DNA of 64,000 nucleotides from Pipra filicauda (Eukaryota > Chordata > Aves > Passeriformes > Pipridae). Positions 1-12,000 of this stretch are shown in pieces. The stretch lies in the NCBI RefSeq assembly GCF_003945595.2, contig NW_024104428.1:1140106-1204105 (forward strand), read 5' to 3'. The first letter of the stretch is position 1; the number at the start of each line of letters is the position of its first letter. The position numbers and the translations under genes were made by a program. The notes under the pieces were generated by a model. It made no database searches and had not been told where the DNA came from. It worked only from the letters and a program-made list of their open reading frames with translations.

Positions 1-1189
1 TGAAGCATTTGGAACAATTTTTCATTTCTTTCTAAGCCAAAAGGTCTTAAATCCTCATAGATGGAATAAAGAAAGTGAAATACATGGCTTTTCCTCTTTG
101 CTTTGCCATGTTTCAAGTTAGTTCATGTTTTCCTAATTTACTGTCCTGACAGGGTGTTGCCAGGAGTTGCCAGTTGCTGCATCCTGCCGAGTTTCCAGAG
201 CAGAGGAATGAGTTGCTCACAGCTTCACTACCCATGGGCTCTGCTGCAGCCCACACTGCCCCATCCAGACAGCCCCCCAGCTTTCTACCAGTGTTTCTGC
301 CCCAAAAGTGCCATTCTTACTTTTCCACAGATCTTGTGCAGGGCAGCCCTTTAACCAGTGCTGTGCTGAACAAGAAAACTGTTTCCTCGGCGAGGGTATG
401 AGCAACGTAAGCTCCTCTCCTGCATTTTACCAACAGGTTATTCCCACTGGAATGCTATTCTAGCCTAGTAGCTTCTCTGGCCTTTCCTCCAGAAACACGG
501 AGCAGTTTGTCAGTATGGAGCTGGCTCTGGGATGCCTGAGACACACAGCACCATAGGGGCTGCCTGCAAGCCCACCCTCCCTTGCCCACTGCAGCAGAGT
601 CCTCCTCTGCCCCTCTCCATAGCCCATAATCACCAAGCACCACTGCCAGCATCTGAATTGGAAGTTTACAACCCGCCTAAATTGCTTTGCACTCCCCACA
701 GATCTCATTCAGCATTTCCACCGTCACCCTCTCGCTGGGTATCTGTTTCAGATTCACTGCCAAGGATGGGGCAGCCTGCATTTGTCTGGATTGTTTCCTG
801 CCCAAGCTGCTAACCTCAATAGATACAATTTTTTGAAAAGGAGTGCATTGGCAGACCATCAGAAAGGAAAACTCCCTGACGGTGCAATTATAGTTTAATG
901 TGTAATAGCCATCTGGGAGACGCTGGGAAAGCCCAGGCATTTTGGGTGTGTGAAATGCAACTTGCTGCTACACATGGAAAAAAAAGAAAAACCCACCAGA
1001 GAGGACTTTGCAACAGCCAGAGGTGAACAGATTCTGTGTGAACCAATAGCTCATGTCCATCTCCATCACTGATGCCGTGGGCAGGGAAGGCTCATAAAGA
1101 GAAATGTAGGCCAGTGCAAGAGAGGTGGGGACACCAGCGGGCAGGGAGAGCCCTTCCTCTTGGCGACGGGGCTGAGTGAGAAAATAACA

Positions 1190-1700
1190 CCGGCTTGCCC
1201 TGATCTTCGGTTCGGTGGCGTTGATGGAGGGATTAATTCAAACTGATTGACCACAACTTCAGACTTCACGTCGCTGTCACATACGATTAAAGCTGATCAA
1301 ATTGCTCAGTGCAGATAAATCCCCCGACAAGCGCAGCCCCGTTATCTGTCCCCGAATTATCAGCCGGCAGCCTGTCTGCTCGCGGGCGGGCTCGCTGCTC
1401 GAGCGGCTGTGACAAGCGGCTTGCGTGGAGGCATTTTAACATATGGCTTAGTTGGGGGCCTCTTGCTGAAAATATCCTACTCCTCACTCAGCATTTATAT
1501 TGTGCCACTGGTCACGTAAGTCATCCTGTGTCGCTTCCAGTTAGGCACCGTGCTCCGTGCACGGGAGGAGCGTCCTCTCCTCATCGCGAGTTATTTGCAA
1601 TCACACCGAATTGTTCCACGAGCCCATTATGCAACTGATAGGGCTCTTCAAGATGGCTTTGGGAACAACACCAGCCTGAGCGTTCTGTTGTATTCATTCA
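1190..1700. promoter_or_regulatory. Candidate conserved non-coding element
   Basis: A non-repetitive stretch with moderate CpG, homeodomain-like AT cores ('ggattaattcaaa', 'gattaaagctgatcaaattg') and bZIP-like 'cacgtaag'. No coherent open frame and no transposon match. Its texture resembles deeply conserved enhancers, but conservation cannot be tested here. Confidence 0.25.
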
Positions 1701-2789
1701 CATTACTCTAAAGGATAGCTTGCTTTTGTGAACATTTTTCTGGGTAGAAAATTTTTTTTTCAACAGAGTGTTTGGGAATAAAATGGGTCACAATCACTAA
1801 GGAAGACAGGCTGCATGTTTTATTCACAAGCACATTTTGTGAACGTTTATTGCTACATACACCCAGCTCTAGTGAAGATGGACATCCCTAGTTTTCCTTC
1901 TCCTTTGTTTCTTATTTTTGTCTCCGTGTATTATCTGCAACATATTGACATTTTCAGCTGCCAGCTGGAGGAGGAAAAAAAAAAAGAAAAAAAAAAAGAG
2001 TTTCTGGGAAACTATGCAAAAGAAAAAGTTTTTTCCCTCCTAAACCTTTTCCTTAAATTCAATTATATCGCTCTCATCCGCAACAGTCTAATGGCCATTT
2101 ACGGAGTCCATATCAGATGCAGCCACACAGTTTCTGCTGAGTGAAAATTTCTCTGGCAAAATGCCACTTCATTTACTGGTAAGTTGTTTGCTCAGTGCAT
2201 CTCAGCTTGAGAGATTTTCACCAGCTACCACACAGGATTGCCAGGATGAATCCCTGGCCCAGTCACATCCTTGATCCTCAGGGGAGTGCCAGGGACCCTC
2301 TTCTGTGCTATCAACCCTGGGAGCTCTCCCAGCCATTTGGCTTCCCTGGCCAGGTAGCAGCAGCTGGGTGTTTGTGGAAAATTTCTGTGCTGAGTTCTCA
2401 CACTTCCAGGTTTCTGTCTTACCCAGCTCTCTTCTCTAAAGGCTGTTCTTTTCATCTTCCTCAGAAAGGTCAGTATGGAAAAGGAAAATTATTTTTTAAA
2501 AACAGCTCTAAGATAAAGATGAATTGGCAAAATAAAAAGTCTCACTTAAAAAAAGGGGGGAAAAAGGAGGTGGAACAGGGAAAAAAATAAATAAATAGCC
2601 CCTTGGTTTTTATTTTACTACCCTGCCATCCAAACAGGCCACCCAGCATCTCCTTTCTACCAAGTGCAGGGGAAGAAGACAGACTGGCAATGCTCCTGCC
2701 ATTGAAAACACAACACACTCCTGCTGCCCCTTCTAGATGAAGGTCTGTGAGCATTATGGAAATCTTAATTTGTTAAGCAAGGCCCGCAG

Positions 2790-2885
2790 CTCTTCTTTGA
2801 GGTACTGAATTATTATTTCCATTTTACAGGCAGGGGAACAAGAATGGAGTGAGTGAGGGTGTTTGTGCGAGATCCCAGATGTTCT
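2790..2885 (+). repeat. MIR-like SINE relic
   Basis: 'tattatttccattttacagg' followed by 'caggggaacaagaatggag' and 'gcgagatcccagatg' follows the MIR core order (ttatccccattttacagatgaggaa). Diverged. Confidence 0.4.
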
Positions 2886-3784
2886 CCATTACGAACCCTT
2901 GCGCTTCCTGGCTGCAGCATGACCTGACTGAAGTGCTAAATAACATCCAGCATTTGTTCCTTTCATACATCCACACCAGCCAGTAGCAGGAAGCACAGTT
3001 GCAAACTCATGCAAACCTGGGAGGTCTGGGGAAGGGTTTGGGTTCATAAGCACATGTGCCCTGGGACCCAGAGAGCAGAAATGCCGGACAGATTAACCTT
3101 CTGTGCGACAAGACACACCTCCTGCCAAGGGGGGGGCAAGGGCATGACTGCTTCTGGCTAGCAGGAGCATTTGCTTTGTAAAGAAGCAGGTTTCTAAGCA
3201 CCTTGCTTTACTCCCCTGGCTGCAAAAGGGTGGGAGGAGAGGTGTGCAGGACACTGTCAGAAGAAGGGAGCAGCAGCAGAAAGGCAAAACCACCACCACG
3301 TGAAGCCACAAACAGCAGTGGTGGCCTCCCCACAGCTTCCATGTGTGCTGCCTCACACACTACATTCTCTACCACCCTTTCACCACAGGGTCCAAACAGT
3401 GTGTGGTGTTTATGCTTCTTTTACTGCACTGACATATAGTCACTGCAGAGGGGGAAAGAGGCAAATATTTACCCAGCCAAAGCAGGGAGACCACAGCCAT
3501 GATGACAGGCGCAGAGCACACTGCCCCAGACAGATACAGCAGTGAATGATGAAGGTAGAAGAGTTATCCATGACAAAGTGAGGAATCATGCTTGAACCAG
3601 CACCACCACCCTTCTGGAGGGTGACGTGCACATACAAGAGTCTGTATGTGGTCCTCAAACAAACCAAACTCCTGACTCCTCTTAAATTACCACAAAAGTC
3701 CCACTGAACCCCCCAATAAGCTAAGATTTATTTCCAAAGTTCTTCTACTCAGAAATATGACAATGCCTTGCAGTCTACCTGTTT

Positions 3785-3870
3785 CATTTGGGGGTACACT
3801 GGGGATTGGAGTAGATGGCCTCCAGAGGGGGGTCCCTTTCAGCCTAAATTAAGCTTTGATCCTGCAGTTC
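3785..3870 (+). mobile_element. Short CR1 LINE 3' relic
   Basis: 'ggattggagtagatggcctc' and 'cctttcagcctaaattaag' correspond to the 'ggactagatgacctccagaggtccc' tail of CR1. Very short and diverged. Confidence 0.55.
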
Positions 3871-6800
3871 TCCAATTTTAAGGGAGATATCTGAGCCAAA
3901 GCACCACTCAAGCCACAACACTGGTCTTCACCACATAATCACTTTTATCCTCAGTGCATCTTTGAGGGAATTGTTCTTGGTTTCAGCTTGTAAAAACAAC
4001 ATCCCTGTGGAGATACAGCTGCAGCTGTGTTAATATGGCTGGTCACCCAGAAGCTTCTAAAGGGAAGCTGAACCATTTCAACTCACTTCACTAAGAGGAT
4101 GCTGCCTCACCCTCTGCTTTTGGCCTCAGAGCCATGGCAATGGTATGAAGGAGGGCTTTCAGTGTGTGAGCCAGATTACCCCCCACACACACATGCAGAG
4201 CCCAACTGGATTTCATAACAGGCTGAAAAGCTGTGGCCTCCCCATTAGCATCAACAAATCACCCTGCTTAACACACGGTATCTGTAATCACATCCAGTCC
4301 AGAGCACAGATTATGTTAGAAACGACCTTTTAAATCCAAATCACCTCCTCAAGATGCAAGGGGTTGTACAGAAGAGATTTTCTCTCCTTGGGTAGCCTGG
4401 ATGCTTTCCTGTTACACAATGTCAGTCCAGAAGCAAAGGGAGGAGCTGTGCCTTGGGCAGCGTGTGCAGCTGCCCATTCACCAGGTTTTGTGCCTTTCGC
4501 AGGGCATGTAGAACTGCAGGTGACAGTAAGCTTGTGCAAAGACCCACCCAATGCTTACAAATAGCAATATGCTGCACTTATCAGGCTCTTGAAGCTGTGG
4601 GGCTTCCAACATCCTTTTCCTTTTCTTTCAGCTTGCCTTGGAGGTCACTCCTCAAAACGTCGCCGAGCACCATTCACCCACATCCAGCCATAGCCGCTCA
4701 TCTTCTCGGCCACAGGACAAACAGTGTGCTCCAGCCTTGGCTCACCCTTCCCCTCCACATCATCTGGGCTGACCTCTTGCCTTCCCACGCAGAACAGCTG
4801 GCTCCATCCGATCTGACATGTTTCCTAAGGACCTTCTGGGGGCTGCACCAGTTTTCCACTAACACCGCACTTTGTTTATGCCCAGAGGTCTCCAGGTCAG
4901 GAGGCTGCTGGGGGTGGAGAGCCAGAGCCTTTGCTTTACTGCACACACAGAAGGAGAGGCAGAGCAAGACAAGCTGGAGATACTCCCCTCATCGTGGCAG
5001 CACCAGCTGCCATCCTCTGATGGAGCAGATGAGAGAACTCGCTGAGAAAAAAAACAGCTTACACAAAACCTGGCTCTGTTAGACATACATATAACTGCTG
5101 TGACTCACCACAAGTTTGTGATGAAGGGATGAGAAGAGGGAAGCAAGTGGAAGTAGCACTGCTGTCACTGCTCTGAGGAGGCTGTCCTGGACCATGCAGG
5201 ACGTGCAGTACATCTGCTGGACACTGCTTCCTACCTCATGCCTGTTCTGAACAGTAAAGAATAAATAAGAAAGGGGGAAAAAAGCAAAGAGCATATGCCC
5301 AGTTTAGGACCCTAACCCCAGTGAGAGACCCAGCAGACTGAGATCAGTAGTGGAGGAGATTGGGTTCAGTATCAAGGAGGCTGCTGGCACAGCACTGCAG
5401 GGACAAGCCATGTCTTTGAACAACGTATTTCACTCAAAGGTTTTTTCCCTGCTATGGGGAAAACTCTCATGGCAAAAATGGTGCTTAGTACAAGATGCTG
5501 CCACCCTCTGGGGCACTACAGATCCTGGCCATGTCAAAGAGACATCCTCAAAACTCAGCATTCCCTTCCACACCACGTCACATCACACCACATCCCTTTC
5601 AGGCGAGTTGATATCCATTCATCCCCCTTCAGCAGAGCCTCCCATGACACATGGATGCATTTAGGGTCAATGAAGATGGGGAAGAGCACAAGTGCTTTTG
5701 CTGCATGTTGCCTGAGCATTAAGACAGGACACCACTAGCATTCGGGTGTGCAAAGTCAAAAGCTGTTTTTGCACCAGGCAAACCACTTACCTCCTCACAG
5801 CCCTGGTCTCTCAGTCTGAGGTGATTCACTTTGAGCAGCAGGAAGCTGTTATTTAAACACAGAACACAGCTGGGGAAGCACCTGAAATCTGGCAGGGGCT
5901 GAAGCCCTTGCCCCAGGGCTCGGGCCCTGCCCCTATGCAGAGGCTGGTGGCTCTGGGCAGGAAAACCCCAGCACTTGCAAAAGCCCCAGCAAGGCTGATC
6001 CTCGAGAGCCCCAGGCAAACCAGGCAGCAGTCAGGTTTAAAAAAGCTCCCCAGGAATGGCTGGAGTGCAGTGCTTAACACTCAGTGTGGGGGTGAGGGGA
6101 GACCCTCATGATCTCCCCTTCCCTGGTGCTGCAGCGCAGCACAGCCTGGCCTCCTGCTCCCATTCCATCAGCTGGGACCCCCTACTGCAAGCTGTGCCCT
6201 CCCCAAAGCCACAAACCTTTGCTGATGCCAGCAAAGAGCCTCTCCTGTCCACTCAAGAACCCACACCACTCGCTGCTATCACTTGTTGCACCCCAGCTTT
6301 CCACTGCTCCCTCAGCTCTGGCATGGGAACAACCCACCCTACCCCCCAACAACTGGAGCAGGAGCACATCACCCAGGGCCAGGGTGTGCAGGTGAGCTGG
6401 ATGTGGCCACCTGGTCCATCCTGGCAACAGCAGGGTGTTTGCAAGAGCAGTTGTCAGGGTTTTTGCTATTGCAGAGGGGATGGATACTGCACCTCCACCA
6501 GGGAAGGTCCAGTGCCTTGGCCCTTCATCACAGAACTTCATCCCACTGAAGGAAAATGTTTCATCAAAACACTGCATTTTGTACCCTTAAAATGGAGTAG
6601 GGGGGCTCACTGAGGGAGCACACACAGAGCCCAGTTTAACAAGCCACACGTCACCCCAGGAAAACACCCTGGACTAACTTGATTTCGAGTGGCACATCTG
6701 CAGCACCTTGCAGCTGAGCTGACAGCCTGAACAAGCAGGAGAGACAGGCATTAAGGAAAACAGAGTCAGAAACAAGGGGGGAAAGAAAGACCAGAGGAGC

Positions 6801-7488
6801 AGAGACAGCCTAACAACAAAGGCTTGTCTGTTCCAGAGGAAGGAAAGTAAGTGTGTGCGTGTGTGCCTGTGCAAAGAAAACGAGTATTTTTTTACTTGAA
6901 GTTGTATGGACTATGTGAGAAAGGTGCCTGCATACACACAATCTAAGTATGAATTTATTACAGAACAGTCAGTGTCTCTGTGCTTAATCATTGAAGATGA
7001 AGACGTAAGTGTGAGTTATATGTGTGCTATCTGGGCACAGCTAGAGAGGATGAAATGTTTATTGCATCATGCGCTGACTAAGAGAGGGGGTGCTCACCTG
7101 AGGAAGGGAGTTGCAGGGTAGTGATGCAATTAGGGCGTAAGTTTATACAGCAAAGCCACATAGCAGAGCGTGTTAAAAGCATTTTTGGTAGAGATTTCAT
7201 GCTTGACTCTGTAAGCACCCATGAGTAGTAAGGAGGAAACAGCCCATGTTTGGGGGCTGGGAGTGAAAAGAGTCCAACTCTGCACACGTGAAAGAGGGAC
7301 AGACCATGGGATGCTCACAGTCCCAGAAGGGAAGCAAGGCAGGGATGCTGCAATGTGATTGTATGTGTCAAAATTCACTCCAAATGGATGCCAGGAGCTT
7401 TATAATCTGGCTAATGTTGGTGTTGCACCCAACCTTCAGAAAACACAGCTTTTCAGGGAGCAACATTCAAGTATTAGCACAAAGAATA

Positions 7489-7700
7489 AGAGTCAGAGAG
7501 TCATTTAGGTTGGAAAAGACCTCTAAGCTCATCGAGTCCAGCCATTAACTCAGCGCTGCCAAGCCCACCACTAAACCGTGTCCCTAAGTGTCACATCTAC
7601 ATATCTTTTAAACACCAGAGATGACGATTCAACTACTTCCCCGGGCAGCCTGTTCCAAAGAGGGCCAGGGTGTAGAGGTGTCTCAGAAACACATCCAAGC
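7489..7700 (-). mobile_element. CR1 LINE 3' fragment, minus orientation
   Basis: 'tcatttaggttggaaaagac', 'ctcatcgagtccagccatta' and 'gggcagcctgttccaaagag' are the reverse complement of the CR1 3' end. Truncated; only non-coding sequence remains. Confidence 0.85.
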
Positions 7701-7824
7701 CTGGCACTGCTTTCAGCCTGATGTTCTTGCTTGCTGAGGTGGGGTGTTTTCCTCCTTCCTGCAAGGCCTACCGTGGTTTGAACACGGGTGCTGTTTTACT
7801 GAAATCTGCACATTTCAGGAAGCT

Positions 7825-7955
7825 TTTCAGAAAAACAAAACAAAACAAAACAAAGAAAACAAACACCAAAACAAAACCAACCAAACAAAAAAAAAACCAA
7901 AAAAACCCACAAACCAAAAAAGAAAAAAAAAAAAAGAAAAAAGAAAAAAAAAACA
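7825..7955. repeat. A-rich low-complexity tract
   Basis: Long runs of 'aaaac' and 'aaaaag' units, probably slippage-derived. Apparent reading frames here are meaningless. Confidence 0.9.
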
Positions 7956-8039
7956 TTAGGTTTTGGCCCCTGAATGGCTGCGTGGTGACAAAACATTTGC
8001 ATGTGCCCGTGTGTTTTATACATGAGCACATTGCTGGGG

Positions 8040-8258
8040 GCGCGCATGGGCATGTGCGCGGAGCGGGGGAGAGAATTTGGGGCAGGAGGGGAGGGGGACG
8101 GCGGCGGGATGTAGGCGGGAGAGGCGCCCTCGACTGCTGCCCGCACACCAAGCGGGGCTTTGTGCTCTCCTTCCATGGCAGGAAGCTACGAATTCCCAGG
8201 AAAATGAAACCGGCTTCCAGGGTTCATGCAAGAAAAACGTGGTTAGAGGAGGCGGGGG

Positions 8259-8295
<37 letters not shown>

Positions 8296-8524
8296 AGAGG
8301 CGAGAGCCCCACAGCAGAAACAGGCACGGCCGTGCACAGAACAGTTGTTTCCAGGTGCCCTCTTCTGGCTTTGCGGGAGCTTCTCCTCGGGACCGCTCCG
8401 CCCGCAGCCGGCACGGCTCGGGGCACCGGGGCAGCCCCGCCCCGGGCATCGGGCACCTCCCGGGGGGCTGGAGCGCTGAAACGGGGTGCTCTCGCTGACA
8501 ACAGCCTTCCGCGGGCAAACACTC
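8040..8524. promoter_or_regulatory. CpG-rich island without a recognised gene
   Basis: The block contains dense CpG ('gcgcgcatgggcatgtgcgc', 'gacggcggcggg', 'ccgcccgcagccggcacggc') and GC boxes such as 'ccccgcccc', against CpG-poor surroundings. This is typical of a vertebrate promoter island. No coding exon is recognisable next to it, and a CR1 copy starts at its right edge. It may drive a non-coding RNA, be a distant first exon, or be a GC-rich CR1-associated or enhancer sequence. Confidence 0.45.
8261..8293. repeat. Poly(A) tract of about 33 bases inside the CpG-rich block
   Basis: An uninterrupted A run flanked by 'gaggcgggg' and 'ggagaggcgagag'. It interrupts otherwise GC-rich DNA. Confidence 0.95.
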
Positions 8525-9045
8525 GGCACTGGTGAGGCCGCACCTCGAATCCTGTGTTCAGTTTTGGGCCCCGCACTCCAGGAAAGACACTGAGGTGCTG
8601 GAGCGTGTCCAGGGAAGGGCAGCGGAGCGGGGGAAGGGTCTGGAGCACAGGTCTGATGGGGAGCGGCTGAGGGAGCTGGGGAGGCTCAGCCTGAAGAAAA
8701 GGAGGCTCAGGGGTGACCTCATCACTCTCTACAACTCCCTGAAAGGAGGTTGTAGCCAGGTGGGGGTCAGCCTCTTCTCCCCGGGTAACAGGTGACAGGA
8801 TGAGAGGAAATGGCCTCAAGTTGTGCCAGGGGAGGTTTAGATTGGATATTAGACAAAATTTCTTCACCGAAAGGATGGTCAGGCTTTGGAATAGGCAGCC
8901 CAGGGAAGTGGTAGCGTCACCATCCCTGAAGGTATTTAAAAGATATGTAAATGTGGCACTTAGGGACATGGTTTAGTGGTGGGTTTGTGGTTGGACTCGA
9001 TGATCTTAGAGGTCTTTCCAAACCTAAGTGATTCTATGATTCTAA
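8525..9045 (+). mobile_element. CR1 LINE copy, well preserved 3' half-kilobase
   Basis: It reads 'tggtgaggccgcacctcgaa', 'tgctggagcgtgtccaggga', 'gacctcatcactctctacaa', 'aggggaggtttagattggat' and 'actcgatgatcttagaggtc', ending 'gattctatgattct'. This is the full order of a CR1 3' region and the longest and least diverged CR1 in the window. It starts right at the end of a CpG-rich block. Confidence 0.95.
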
Positions 9046-12000
9046 ATGTGTTTGGGGCGCTTTTTTTTTTCCCCTCTTTTTCCTAACCCCCATATCATCC
9101 CCATGTGTGGAAACAGAATCTTACCAGGACCTTCCTCTACTCACCATCAGCTTGCACCACTGAGCTTCTGTAGCCACCACAGTGGACACCATGGGCTGGA
9201 ACCAGGGGGCAAGGAGTGATTTACACAGCAGAACAGAATAAGAGAAATAAAGTTATGAGTCCTTTAGAAACTGAACACTTAAATGTATTTATGCAGATGC
9301 AACCTGCAGGTTAATGTGCTTCCCCAAAAAGACTAGGAGAGGGGCAAGAAGAGACTAACAGCACGTGGGTTGTTCTATGGTTCTATTTAAAATAGGGTTA
9401 GGAAATCCTTGCATCCTTAAAAACAAAAGCAAGCCAGTGCTGCTCATTTGGGAGAGTGCTTTCGGTTCCTTGTTGCCTCCTGCCTGTCTGGCGTCCCCGT
9501 TCCAGTTCCTCCACCAGAATTAGCAGTTTCAGATGTTCCAGCACCCCTGCTGCGTGAGGAACAAGGAAGCACATACAGGACAAAACCATTAGAAGCTGGG
9601 AAAGACCTAAGACGAGCTGCAAGGCCCTACTCTCACCTCTGCCCTTCCATTGCCACTCAGCCCCAAACACATCCCGAATGCTGAGTCTCTGACACTGGGT
9701 TTTGACTTTCAGAAAACACGTTTTCTCAATGCACTCTCTGGGAAAATTCGAGGCAGCAGACAGGGAGGTTTGACACATGTTGTGGAAGTGGCAGGACACA
9801 TCTGAGCAGCTGCAAGAGGAACAAAAACCTGATTCTGATTGTAGGGAAGATCACAGACAGAAAATAGCAACTCGTGTTGTGTTTCAAACACAAATAACAG
9901 AAATCAGGAGTTTAAGAGAAGTCTCTAGTAATGACCACTCTCCTTGGGGGCAAAACAAGGTCTAAATTAGATGGGCAGTTAACCATTATTCTATCTGTGC
10001 ATAGGGCTGATCTCTTCTACAGTCACAAAATGCACTCTACTGGGGGAAAGTTCATGAGGGCCATCTGAGTTCATGAGTTTGAATGAGCTCCCTTTAAGCC
10101 TGGCCTGTGATAAACAAGCCTGACATAAACTATATATAAAGCCTGTAACAATAACAGCTTTTCCACTGCCTATTCTAGGGAAAAGCTTTATGGCCCCAAA
10201 ATACTCCCAGGCCTATTAGTCGGGATGTAAATTAGTGCAAGGAAGGAGTAAAAGGCATGGGAGGAAGGGCACAGAGCCGTGGCTGAGCTGTGCTCATGTG
10301 GTCCCACTAGATGACAGCACCAACATGTTTTTGTCACCCCGTGCTCACACCAGCACCAAGCAGGCTGCTGCAGGCAGGACACCTGCTGCCTCCTCTCCTT
10401 GACCCTGGAGACAGTCAATAGCCCAGCTGAAGGAAGCATTTGGGTCAAATCTTCCCAGACAGGGCATTGCACAGGAGCTGCTAGATAGTTCTGTGATGTA
10501 AACTGCCTTCCCTGCCTAAAGGTGTGCACCAAAAGCTGACTAATAGGTGCTGTATTCTGCATCCCTAAACTGTTGTCTTCGTTGTATGGCCAGCCCACAA
10601 ATTCCTCTTCTCCAGGGAGTCCAAGAAGCCATCAGCTCCCTGAGCAGCAAAGGTCTAGCTGCCCCTTGAGCATGAGTCTGGCTTTGTGTCCCCTCCTCGA
10701 GCCACAGTGTTCACCACCCAAGGTAGAGACTTTAGCCCAAGACCACTGTAAAAGGGCAGCTCTGGCTGTAAAAATTCCCATGCTTCATGCACACAACTCA
10801 CCTCAGGGAATGCCTTCAGCAGCATGTTTTAGGCAGGCATCCGTCCTGGCCCGCTCTGGGCTGTACCTGACCAAAAGGCTGACCCTAAAGTGGTGGTGGC
10901 TTGGTGTCCATCCTGCTGAAGCTGGCGAGAGACCCATGGCAGAGATCCACAGCCCGGGTTCCTGGCTGGCTGCCACACCATCTGCAGACAAGTTCCTGCT
11001 TCCAAGGCACGACTGCCCCATGAGACCGTCCGCTCGCTCTTCACGCGCCCACGGGACACTTGGAGCTGGGACAAGGCGCGGAACAGCCGTCCCACACTGG
11101 AGGTGAGCCAAGTGCTCCAGGCTCACACAGCTGTGCCCATCCCCAGGCTCGGCCCACGGAGGGTCAGTGCCTGCAGTGCAGTCTGCAGAGCTGGGCTAAG
11201 CCTCACCTGTCCCACAGTGAAGTATCACCTATGTCATTTCTTTCATCCCACCTTCCTACAGGAGGGGTTTTTTTCCCAAAAGGATGAAGCATCTTCCTTT
11301 TATACCTTGGAGAAGCAGAGCTTTTGCTTCCCTTCTGGTCAATCTAGGCCTGTAAACCATTCTTCTATACTATTTCCTTCAGCAGCTCATGCCCTTTAAA
11401 ACTCCAGGAGAAGGAGAGGGCCAGCAGTTCTCGCTGCTTAACATGTGTGTACATATGTTGAGTCAGTTGAGACAGCTGCTTTGGTGCCCGCCAGTAGTGG
11501 TGCACTTTTTCATCTCCAGATAAGATATCATGCCTGCATTTGCCTAAGGTGCTGTCAACAGATGTTCTTCTCTGGCACAGATGCTTTGAGACAAAGGAGA
11601 TTCACAGCTGCTTCTTTTACAGTTGCCTCTCCTCACATGTTGACATACCCTCTAACCCTGGCGCCTGTGGCTCTTCAGAGATGCAATTTAGTGGTTTTCC
11701 AGTGTAAGGGAAATCCAGTTTTCCTGATGTGATGCTGCCAATATCAACAGAGATGTCTACTGCAGGTAACATTTGATATTCAGACACGTAATATATCCAG
11801 CCTCTTTTCCCTAGAATATACCAGATAAGCTGTACCTGTGGTACAGGGATGCCACAGAAGAGGGGTGGGATGGACAAGAACTAACCTGATAAGAGAGTGT
11901 AGCTTGGCAGCAACAGTCAGGGACATATTTGCTGTTCTCAGCAGCATCAGACTAGGCAGCCCGTATGTGGCCTAAATTTCTAGGCAAGATGAGATGTCTG

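Larger units (their letters stand above)
1..7488. other. Gene-free stretch
   Basis: I see no coding exon I can support on either strand. Open frames are short and lack family motifs or matched splice sites. The stretch contains the candidate element at 1.2-1.7 kb, a MIR-like relic at 2.8 kb and a CR1 scrap at 3.8 kb. Confidence 0.6.

Noticed and set aside
677..940. Minus-strand frame of 87 residues with protein-like composition
   Set aside because: No domain, no convincing splice sites or partner exons.
8016..8969. 317-residue minus-strand open frame
   Set aside because: It runs through a CR1 element, a CpG block and a poly(A) tract; composition artefact.
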